Shown here: piece by piece, positions 55,145 through 64,000 of the stretch
How the letters are laid out: the number at the start of each line of letters is the position of its first letter
Position numbering within the stretch: position 1 is the stretch's first letter
Assembly: GCA_963971535.1 (NCBI GenBank)
Contig: OZ020587.1
Location: forward strand, 162,512,491-162,576,490
Reading direction: 5' to 3'
DNA: 64,000 bases
Source of the DNA: Notolepis coatsorum
Lineage: Eukaryota > Chordata > Actinopteri > Aulopiformes > Paralepididae
Notes under the pieces: generated by a model
The model's input: the letters and a program-made list of their open reading frames with translations, nothing else
Databases searched by the model: none
Told to the model about the DNA's origin: nothing
Translations under genes and position numbers: made by a program

Positions 55145-56640
55145 TAGAGCTGCCGCGGTATTGATTATTTCCTTACCGCACAAATTTGCAAAATATTTCC
55201 TACCGCCGCGGTTATTACCGCACGCACAAAAAAAAAAAAAAGTTTGAATGCATTGCATTTGCATTTTAGTAGTAGTCTACTCTTTATAGCATATAGCCTG
55301 CCTCTAGTCTAAATGTCTATCTTTAGAGGATGACTTTGCAGCATGAATATTGTTTGGGATTCGGCAAGCACGCATTAGTTATTGAAAGTGAAACACGGAT
55401 TCGAAGTTTCCCCTCTGGTCGTGCGCAGTTCACTCGGTGTCGCGGGCAGGGGTGGTTACCCCTAACCCCCCCGACCCTTTCTTATTATTATTACTATAAA
55501 GTTACTACTTTATAATAAAGGCATTTGTTTTGTGGCATTGACATTATATAGTTATACGTTCAATAACATCAGCGTATTTACCGGACCATAGCAAGCAATA
55601 CTCTATTCATATCTCAGTTCCTTTCTTTGCTCAGAGCGTGCTGAGTTGTCCCATTCTGCGGTCTGTTAATAAAGTTTTCAATCAGACAAGTGTATAGAAC
55701 GAAGGGCTTTTATTATAACATTCGTTGCAGACAGTAAAATCATTATGTCTCGTTTAGTACTCCTGAGGAGCGATGATAGTCCATTCCGGCGGAGAGTTAA
55801 AGCTAACGTTATTAGCCGTGTTGTGATGAGCTGACAGTCAGGACGTAAAAAACTAATACGCGCTTGCCGATTGGTGGTAACACACTGCATGACGCTACAA
55901 CGTGTGACGCGTCTCTCTTCTTTTTTTTTTTTTTTTTTTATTGGTCTTTTTCCCCCTCCATTTTCCTCCGATTTTCTCCCATCCCAATGTTAGTCGTATG
56001 CCAATTCCCAGTCCCTTCCTGGTCGCTGCGCTTTACCCCCCACAGTCAGATCATTTGGGAGAGTGGAGGCTACCACGTGCTTCCTCCGACACACGTCCAG
56101 CCAATCACCGCTTCTTTTCACCTGGCAGCGCGGATTCTCATTGAGAGGGCGTAGCGTGTGGGAGGACCACACTATCCCCCTCACGTCCAATCCGCGCTTA
56201 GCAGGCGCCCCGACCGAACTGTAGGAGTCGCTGTTTACAACGACCCGGACCCACCCCGCCAGCTTCTCCCACCCTCTGATACAGCCAATTGTATCAGTGC
56301 AGACGGCCAGCCAAGCTGGTGACAACCCCGGAGCTGTGAGCTGGATTCGAACAGGCGAACCAAGCTCACAGCTCCGGGGCTGGTGACGAACGCAGACGCG
56401 TCTCTCTTCTGACCAATCAGTGGTCTGCAATGTTTCACGTGACTTTTCTGGTACCCAATAGGGTCGCTTGGAACCTCGATAGAGGAGTAGGGTATATCTG
56501 CAGAGCCGCAAGCCCAACGAGAGGAGGGTAATTTATTATTATAATTATAAAAAACAGCGGTGACGCGGTATTCAGCCTACTCTGCGGTGGCCGTGATGTA
56601 ACAGCGATACCGCGGTAATGCGGTAATCGCGGCAGCTCTA
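55145..56640. mobile_element. hAT-like element TAGAGCTGCCGCGGTA, copy 2
   Basis: 1496 bp, flanked by perfect TATACACC (55137-55144 and 56641-56648). Longer than copy 1 because of the SINE at 55922-56394 and a short extra stretch (about 55855-55905). Confidence 0.95.
55922..56394 (-). mobile_element. tRNA-derived SINE, family A, copy 5
   Basis: Minus-strand copy flanked by a perfect 16-bp duplication, GACGCGTCTCTCTTCT (55906-55921 and 56395-56410). The empty site is preserved once in copy 1 of the host element, near 44114-44129. Confidence 0.95.
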
Positions 56641-56648
56641 TATACACC

Positions 56649-57236
56649 TACATGCCTTGTAGAATTCCACACATAAGAAAGATACTGGGATGAATAAACA
56701 ATTAGGAAATAAAATGTACAGTAGGTACAGTACAGTACGGCTCAATACACACAATTGTTAAGGGGATGCAGACCAGAGAAAGACGTTTGTCTTGTTTACA
56801 TCAGGGTCCCCCATTGTGTGTGTGTGTGTCCCAACCGACCCCACTTCTATGTTTCAATAAATTATTTGCATTTAAAACTATTAACGCTGACTCATTCCTT
56901 CAGTCCACTCAAAATTATGCTAATATTCCTTATGTTGTTTATGATATTAATTGAAAATAGCATATGAGAGTATCATAGTAATAATAACACATGGCGATAT
57001 ACTAAATGACAGCCAAACATGGCACTGCAACTAAATAACACAAATACAATAGGCACATTTGTGACTGTTACAAATATAACACGTTTTATACTTGTGCTAC
57101 AAGATTTTGGCCTGTGCTACAAAACTATCAACCTCTGTAGCACCAGTGCTATGTGCAAAAAAAGTTAACGTACAGCCCTGCGTGGAGTCTACAAGGTCTA
57201 CATTGCCGGACCATGTAGAATCCGGACCTTGTAGAC
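56649..57236. other. Interior of the composite, including an extra right end
   Basis: 56815-56995 repeats interior sequence of the CAGGGAACAAA family (CTGACTCATTCCTTCAGTCC). 57003-57180 duplicates 61648-61828 and ends CAGCCCTG. 57181-57236 holds GTGGAGTCTACAAGGTCTAC and a partial inverted copy. Confidence 0.5.
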
Positions 57237-58298
57237 CAGGGGTCTCAAACTCGCGGCCCGCGGGCCAATTGCGGCCCGCGGGATGATATTTTGCGGCCCC
57301 CTACTGGACATCAAAGTGTAGTGTTAATGCGGCCCGCGCACTACTGTTTGCCGAGTCGTTGCGCGAGAGTTGGAAGTTTTATTTATTTGATCACTTGTAG
57401 GCTACCATAGCGCAGGCTCATGACAGCAACGTTATGTTAGTGACTTGGTTGAAACGTGATTCTGGAGTGATATGATATCAAGTAAAGTGGAAGCAAATGC
57501 ATCCTCGCTATCTCTCCTCTGCGAGCAGTGCTGCGCGCTGTCCGCCTGCACTGCCACATATGTCTGTCTGTGTGTACGGGTCTGGTCCAATCACATACGC
57601 GTCCCGTCAGCGTTTTTCCCCCTCAGCCACAGTCTGCGAATCAGAGGCAGAGTAGGGGAGTAGGGCCGGTCTTCACGGACTGCATGTCGTCTCTCTCTTT
57701 CAGTTCAAGTCGGAGCAGAGTTGAAAGCGCATATACAGTAAACTCACTCCCAGTTTTATCTCTGTGAGATAAATGTAGCTATTAGCCTATTTTCGCCAGC
57801 AGGCAGCCAGCAGAAAAATATGGCATTTTCAAAGATGGTCAGTAAAAGAAAAGTCGACTGCAATTCAAAGGTGAATGGACGGAAAAAGTCCCAGCCAGGC
57901 GCGTAGCTGGAGATTCTGGGCCCCACTAAAGAATCAATTTGTGGGCCCCCAATCTATTAAAAAATGTGGGGCATTTATTTATTGATGAAAACGCATAATA
58001 TGGGTTTTACCTATTTTTTTTTATAAACAGCTTTGTGATAGAATAAAAAAAAATGCACAGTGCATTTCCATAGCTGTGGATGAGTCCACTGACACCACTG
58101 AGAAGCCTGAAGAACCGTTCATGTTCTGAAGAACTGTTCATGTTCTGAAATGTTATTGCTAAAGATTGAGAAGATTGGATCAGTTGTACTTTTTTTTGAA
58201 TACTTGAAACCCTTTTTTTGTGGAATATTTGATGCGGCCCAGCCTCACCCAGACTCTACCTCCAGCGGCCCCCAGGTAAATTGAGTTTGAGACCCCTG
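57237..58298. mobile_element. hAT element remnant CAGGGGTCTCAAACTC
   Basis: 1062 bp with ends CAGGGGTCTCAAACTCG and GAGTTTGAGACCCCTG, flanked by perfect TTGTAGAC (57229-57236 and 58299-58306). A remnant reading AVDESTDTT (58068-58094, plus strand) matches the hAT transposase DESTD signature, and MAFSKMVSKRKVDCNSK (from 57820) looks like an N-terminus. It is a deletion derivative of an autonomous element. Confidence 0.92.
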
Positions 58299-58326
58299 TT
58301 GTAGACTGACATAATTCTGTGCATAG

Positions 58327-58812
58327 TAGGGCTGCACGATTAATCGTTTTTTAATCGAAATCGCGATTTGGAATGATGCAATTATCAAATCGCCAAGCCT
58401 GCAATTAAAAAAAAAGAAAATAAAAAAAGATTTTTTTTTTTTTTTAACCAGGAAGTCCCATTGAGATACAAGATCTCCTTTGCAAGGTAGACCTGGCCAA
58501 GATGACACCAATAACATTTGCAATACATCACACAGCAATAAAATGTACGATACATCACACAAGAACATAATAAATGTGCATGTATACAATACATCACATG
58601 TAAACACAAAGCAGAATAGTCTACATGATAGTAAAAGTGTATAATACAGGGTAATTCAGTAATTTTGCAGTTGGGACCCGACTACAGAAAGCAGAAACAT
58701 TCTTCTTGTAATTTTTTTTTTAAAATATGTTATAATCGCATCGCAAATCGCAATCGCAATATCTGTCAGAATAATCGCAATTAGATTATTTCCCAAAATC
58801 GTGCAGCCCTTT
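58327..58812. mobile_element. hAT-like element TAGGGCTGCACGATTAATCG with LINE-tail insert
   Basis: Ends TAGGGCTGCACGATTAATCG and AAAATCGTGCAGCCCT. The inner 58440-58660 (AACCAGGAAGTCCCATTGAG) is a dispersed LINE-type tail in reverse. No target duplication was confirmed. Confidence 0.65.
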
Positions 58813-59354
58813 TAGTCTACACAGACCATATTTCAAATAATCTAAATCTTACTTCATTCATCTTAAACATTCTTGATTTGGGGGATTGGTAGTTCCCATG
58901 AAATCTGAAGTTGCGATCCACCTTGAATTAAATCACACAGCCGAGTGAAACCTTGTTGGCTGCGTCACAGTCACGAAAGGGGCTACTTAATTAATTAATC
59001 CAATCCACTTTATTTATAGAGCACATTTAAAAACAACAAAGTTTACCAAAGTGCTGTACAAGTCCCACAAAAAATGAAAAAATTCCGAAGCGTCAAATTA
59101 AAATCGAAGCTCGGCCCCGAAGCTTCGATTGCCAAAAAAAGCTTCGAAGGTCAGCCCTAGAGGGTGGACAGATTATGTTGATATTTAAACATAAAAAATA
59201 CAATACATAATAAATGTATGCATGATCATCATGCAACATAAAACAATTGCAGGAACGGTTTGGGAGAGGAAGGGGTTTTAGGTTGCGTGTTCCAAATTTT
59301 TTTACTTAAAGTTTAAAGCTCAATATATCAAAATGTGTCACTTTATAGTGAACA
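58813..59354. other. Interior of the composite, no gene
   Basis: 58995-59160 carries TTATTTATAGAGCACATTTA and then AAGCTTCGATTGCC...GCTTCGAAGGTCAGCCCTA, one end of an element related to 19530-19580. Confidence 0.4.
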
Positions 59355-59362
59355 GGAGGTCT

Positions 59363-61309
59363 CAGGGAACAAACTTAACTTTTTGACTTACCAGCCATTT
59401 GGCTGGTAGATTTTTAAAAGTACCAGCCGGGCAGATTTTTTACTAGCCAAAAATTATAAATAGCTTTTTAGTATATTGCCATGTGTTATTATTACATATA
59501 ATACTCTAATATGCTATTTTCAATTTATATCATAAACAACATAAGGAATATTAGCATAATTTTGAGTGGACTGAAGGAATGAGTCAGCGTTAATACTTTT
59601 AAATGCAAATAATTTATTGAAACATAGAAGTGGGGTCGGGACACACACACACACCAGCGTTTCCGTTAGCCGGTAATTACCGGTATTTGACCGGCAAAAT
59701 CTGTTGAAGTCCGACATATTTAATCTCTCCGGTCTTAATGTCCGGTGAAAATAATTCCCTGAGTCTAAGCACAATTTGATTATTTGAATTGTATTAAAAT
59801 AGGCTAAAATTAAATAGCCTATGCGATGAACGAAACAATCATTACATTCGTTTCATCGTTGCTTCTAATAATGACAACAACGTTGTCAGCGAGAGCTTAG
59901 TACTGGGTGTGCGAACTTTTGTGAAGCTGCAGAGCCGGAGCAGCAGCAGCACAATGCAGTACTCCAGCAGTACTCCAATTCAGCCATTTTCAATTCAATG
60001 TTGGGTGGGGGGCGCTGCTGTGCGGTCCCCAGAAAAGAGCCAATAACAGCTGAATCTGCTGCTCTGTATCGACACTCTCGCAAATAAGTCATTGGGAGGT
60101 GGAGAGAGAGAGTCGTCACGCAAACCCACGATAATGTTGCCGTCTCTCTGCCAAATTTCTCAGTTATTCGCTTGATATAATTAATACAAATGTCCAATAT
60201 AACGGAATTCGTTAGCTCATAAAAATGTGATTATAACAGACTGTTGTTTATTAATGTCGGGCGACTGCCCACAGACACCTATTTGATTTAAAGTCGGCAG
60301 CAGCACGAGTCTCTGGACTTATTTTATTTGGAATATAATGACTTTATACGCAAAAGTAGCCTAGTTTTAAGTAAAAATATTATAAATCTACATGCCTTGA
60401 TGATGTCATTCTTTTGTTTTGTCATCATTCTTTTGCCTATCAATTGTTTTTAAGCTCAATAAACTGACCGGAATTTCTCTCATTTGACCGGTAGATTGAA
60501 ATCTACCGGACACTGAGGCCGGCAACAATTTTTTCTAACGGAAACCCTGACACACACAGTGTTTCAACTCACCACCCCCGCATCATATTGTAGTCCGTCT
60601 TCAAACTTCCACTCCTCTCAAAAAAAAATTTATTTGAATATCAACATTATCTGTCCATCCTCAGTAATCCTCAGTTTACTATAATATACTCCTGTCCTGA
60701 GTCCTGACTAGTGACTCCGTCGTCTTTCCAAACGCATGCACACACACACAGGGAAGGGGAGAGTGCCCCCCCCCCCCCACCCCATTTCCCTTTCCTCAGT
60801 GCTGTTTACTGTGGCTCTGCCTCGTCTGATCATCAGGATTAGCTTGTTAGCTGACGTTAACGTTGTAGTGATGGTACATAAACGTTAATTTCAGGCGATG
60901 TGGGCATAAAGGAATGGCGACGGTGCAAAGCATGTAGCTGCATTGGACTCGTTGTGAGAAGAAAAAAACATCACAGACTTATTTCGCGTCTGTGTAGGCG
61001 CACTGCTGTGTTAACGCTGCTCTGTTTACAAGAAACAACACGGAGTGGGCGGATATCATATGACTCGCGGAGTTGCTAGAGGGTTTTCAAAATAAGAGTA
61101 TCATATTAACCTGAACGTTGCTAGCTGCCGGAGCCCAGATATTATGACTGGAGCTGCGCTTGGGGCAGCAATGAGACCCGCACAGGATTTTCAAAATAAG
61201 AGTATCGATATGAATTACACGCCAGCTGGCGGGCAGACTATTATTTTTAGACGCCAGACGGTAAATCTACATGCATGTGGCGATGGGCGCCCAGTTATTT
61301 TGTTCCCTG
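59363..61309. mobile_element. hAT-like element CAGGGAACAAA, copy B
   Basis: 1947 bp in reverse orientation to copy A, with ends CAGGGAACAAAC and TATTTTGTTCCCTG, flanked by perfect GGAGGTCT (59355-59362 and 61310-61317). It carries the nested element at 59655-60549. Confidence 0.94.
59655..60549. mobile_element. hAT-like element CAGCGTTTCCGTTAGCC, copy 2
   Basis: 895 bp, nearly identical to copy 1 at 48202, flanked by ACACACAC (59647-59654 and 60550-60557). The target was a CA repeat inside copy B, where the match is less specific but position and length fit. Confidence 0.92.
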
Positions 61310-61835
61310 GGAGGTCTATTTGTATTAAAAACAATAAATAGTTTTTCATTAAATGTCTGGAAAAGCTTAAAAAAAATTCCAAATTATATTTGTTTGAGTT
61401 GATCTAAATGTTACTGATTGTGTTAAATGGGCTTATGAGATATCATCTCATATCGATTGCAGGCACCTGCATTGTATCATATCGTGGCAGATATCGGCAA
61501 ATATCGTATCGTTGTCCGAAGAATCGATATCGTATCATGATGAAACTGGTGATTTTTCCCACCCCTAGTAGAGTCCATACACCCAACACCAAATCCCATA
61601 ATTCCTTACACGTAACGTGTCTGGCTGTGTGACGTCAACTTGTCAGCATGAAAATGACAGCCAAACATGGCACTGCAACTAAATAACACAAATACAATAG
61701 GCACATTTGTGACTGTTACAAATACAACACGTTTTATACTTGTGCTACAAGATATTGGCCTGTGCTACAAAACTATCAACCTCTGTAGCACCAGTGCTAT
61801 GTGCAAAAAAAGTTAACGTACAGCCCTGGCTTTGG

Positions 61836-62103
61836 CATTGTACTACATGTATATACATCACTCGTGGTCAGGAGACAAAATGATGTCTAACTTGCCTGCC
61901 ATTACGTAGCGTTCTGAAAAACGAAACTGAAACTGAAAACGGCCCTACTAGTGTAACCGCAGCCTGAGTCGTCTCTGTTTTTGCTGCATGAATGTGGAGG
62001 TTTGTGAAATATTCCATCCCACTGTATTGTAATTTGTATTCTAATTTAGTGTATATATACTTGACCACGTCGTGCACAATTGTACAGCCCCCTGGCCTAT
62101 TTT
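61836..62103. other. Short non-coding stretch
   Basis: No gene. It contains CGAAACTGAAACTGAAAACG and a degraded repeat ending at the SINE target CCCTGGCCTATTTT. Confidence 0.35.
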
Positions 62104-62274
62104 TTATTTTTATTATTATGTTTTTGGTAGATTTTTTTGTTTTGACTGCCGGGCAGAAAGGGAGACAGAGCGGGGGGAAGACATTCGGCAAAGGACGCCG
62201 GGTCCGGGAATCTAACCCAGGTCGGCCGCTTCGCGACGCAACGCGTTACATGGTTCGCCACTTGGGCGCCCAAG
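62104..62274 (-). mobile_element. tRNA-derived SINE, family B, copy 3
   Basis: Minus-strand head GGGCGCCCAAGTGGCGAACC and box-B-like GGGTTAGATTCC, flanked by CCCTGGCCTATTTT (62090-62103 and 62275-62288). Confidence 0.88.
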
Positions 62275-62439
62275 CCCTGGCCTATTTTATAATTATATTC
62301 TATTGTGCTTCTATTTTAGTTTATATTCCATTTTATTCTACCGTAATTGTCTGTCTGTTAATGTCGCACTGAAAAACGACCAAATCAAAATCCTTGTACA
62401 TGTAAACTACTTGGCAATAAAGACTCCGACTCTGATCAT

Positions 62440-62750
62440 CATCATTTACTGGTGACAAGACGCACCACTGTGTCCTTTATGAAAAGGTTGAAAAGGTGTA
62501 ACCATCATTTGTATTTGTTTATCTTTAAAGCCCTTATTGGTAAACTTCCCTCTTACATCAACACTGTTGAAATGGAATCTTGGAACCTATTCTACACGTT
62601 CAAATGCCTGCTTGGTTCTTAGGGTTCATCCAGTTTGAACTGAGGAAAACTGCTTTTTCCATTGATGCTTCCAACACCTGGAATGCCCTCCGACTATTAT
62701 GCATGTCTCACGAGTGAAATAAAGGTTTGAAATTAAATCAAATCATCATT
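62440..62750 (+). pseudogene. LINE ORF2 C-terminal fragment
   Basis: The plus strand reads LFIFKALIGKLPSYINTVE (from about 62520) and, after a stop, sequence equivalent to the usual ...FSYCAPYTWN end, then GTGAAATAAAGG. A short dead fragment. Confidence 0.5.
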
Positions 62751-64000
62751 CATAGACATACTAGCAGCAGGCAACAACCAGGATAGGACATTTAAAATAA
62801 ATTCAAAAGTGCACCCCCCCCCCCAGTGTGTTGGTGACCGATATACATGAACATTGACCCAGAACTCACAATTTGATTATATTAAATGTATTGTCATTAT
62901 AAAACACAAGTACAGTACACAAAAATAAGTTTGGTACTCTGGTTAGATGCCAAAAATGTGCTCATGCATCTTATTCATCAAATAGACTAATCCTTTTGTT
63001 AAAATAAATACTGAGTTCAAATATCAGACTGGTGTTAGTGTGAGGATACTTTGCCCCTCTAACGTATCTACAACCTTGGAGGCAATAATTTGATTGATTC
63101 ATGGGGGTCAACAACATTTAATTAGAATAATAGGGAATATTTGCCCTTGTATATTTCCTACAAGGAATCAACCTACACACGTGGAATTTAGCTGGAATAG
63201 AGGCATTGCACGTTTTTTGTGTAGTTCTCATTTTCCCAGCATGGCTGTCTCTAACATAGCAGCCATTGTTTTGTACATGGCAATGGAAGAGGCAACCGTT
63301 GCTGTGTGTTTATATGAGAAATACGTCAACAAAAAGATAATAAATTTGGCGTCTTATTACTGGATCTTATAAACAAGTCAGTCAATATTCCAATGTACAG
63401 TTTCGCTTGTACAGTGTCCCCCACCCACCCCTCCTATCAACAGGCAGCCATGTTGGAAGAGAGCGAGTACTACAACACAACCAATCCGTGCCAACCAGGC
63501 CTCTATTCCCGGAGGTTTAAATTTAAGCGGGTAAATGAATTAAAGTGACCAGACTCTCGTTGAACAAAGCGTGTTAACATGTTCAAATAAGAAGAAGAGG
63601 CCAACAGTAGAGTGCAGTCTCTCTAGAGACTCACTGCGAGAGAAATGACCAACAGTCAACATTACTTCCGACTAGCATTCAAGCTAGCTTCGTGTTGACT
63701 CAACGGTTACACGTTAGCATAGTTAGCTCCAAAAACGCCCCCGTGCTAATGCTAATTAAATAGTTAACCCCCCACGTACAGGCGTATGGTATTTGCAACC
63801 ACGACGAGTATCTCAATTAATTCTTGTTCCTACAAAATCGGGATCCAGTATTATTATTGGATCCATTCTCCTCGCAAACCACGCAGCCAGGCGGGCTAAC
63901 AGCTAACCCCTAAATCGGCCTGCTGCGGCTAACTACTGTTAGCCAAACAATACGATATATGGGATTCTTCTTCCTACTGTCAACGTTACTTCCACAAGTA
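62751..64000. other. Upstream intron stretch, no exon found
   Basis: 62885-63000 is LINE-tail-like. 63220-63520 is the longest copy of the recurring block (AGCAGCCATTGTTTTGTACA, TTACTGGATCTTATAAACAA, AGGCCTCTATT). 63640-63960 has AGCTAGC/GTTAGC-rich sequence. No PPIG exon 1 (expected to encode MG...CFFDI) could be read on the minus strand. Confidence 0.4.

Larger units (their letters stand above)
51146..61828. mobile_element. Possible 10.7-kb composite of the CAGGGCTGTACA family
   Basis: The left end CAGGGCTGTACAGTGCGA (51146) pairs with the right end TTAACGTACAGCCCTG (61828). Both are flanked by GCTTTGG (51139-51145 and 61829-61835). A second copy of the last ~180 bp of the right end stops at 57180 without a matching flank. 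The interior shares CATATCGATACTCTTATTTT with the CAGGGAACAAA elements and is loaded with nested insertions. The single-element reading is inference. Confidence 0.45.

Noticed and set aside
57003-57180. Right end of a complete element starting at 51146
   Set aside because: The flank after 57180 (CGTGGAGT) does not match the left flank GCTTTGG, whereas the flank after 61828 does.

Overview
The window is vertebrate nuclear DNA, almost certainly from a teleost fish. It has one long multi-exon gene with GT-AG introns, set in very dense mobile DNA: hAT-type and piggyBac-type non-autonomous transposons, tRNA-derived SINEs, L2-like and other non-LTR retrotransposon remnants, and minisatellites. There is no bacterial-style gene packing, and almost all long ORFs outside the one gene lie in transposons, tandem repeats or antisense shadows.

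The gene is on the minus strand. I assign it to PPIG (SR-cyclophilin, an RS-domain peptidyl-prolyl isomerase of nuclear speckles). Eleven coding exons are placed between 42777 and 16098, all with GT-AG borders and compatible phases, giving 903 codons plus stop from the first complete codon. They encode most of the cyclophilin domain (exons at 42.7, 42.5, 37.5, 30.8, 30.1 and 29.9 kb), a Lys/Ser-rich linker (28.5 kb), the conserved [11 protein letters not shown] segment (26.5 kb), the [12 protein letters not shown] segment (25.4 kb), the [11 protein letters not shown]...[11 protein letters not shown] segment (25.0 kb), and a large final RS exon (16.1-17.8 kb). That last exon carries about 26 copies of a nine-residue GRSKSREKT-type repeat encoded by a 27-bp tandem array. 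The short first coding exon was not found and probably lies beyond 64000.

Layout: 1-8.9 kb holds LINE remnants, SINEs, a 35-bp minisatellite and an unassigned block at 6.25-8.08 kb. 8974-11628 is a 2.65-kb inverted repeat made of two opposed copies of a hAT-like element. Their swapped 8-bp flanks show that the 155 bp between them was inverted by recombination between the copies. 12.8-13.8 kb is a piggyBac-like element, and 14.5-16.1 kb is the likely PPIG 3' UTR. The introns (17.8-42.7 kb) contain nested transposons, a 33-bp minisatellite ending at the exon-11 splice donor, an inverted 30-bp minisatellite beside exon 8, and an L2-like LINE. From 42.8 to 64 kb, upstream of exon 2, transposons sit inside transposons: a frameshifted LINE split by a hAT element, a minisatellite split by another, and a possible 10.7-kb composite bounded by matching ends at 51146 and 61828.

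Most mobile-element borders were called by eye from terminal inverted repeats plus 8-bp (hAT), TTAA (piggyBac) or 13-16-bp (SINE) target-site duplications. They are therefore more certain than the family names. No RNA gene, CRISPR array or second host gene could be supported.
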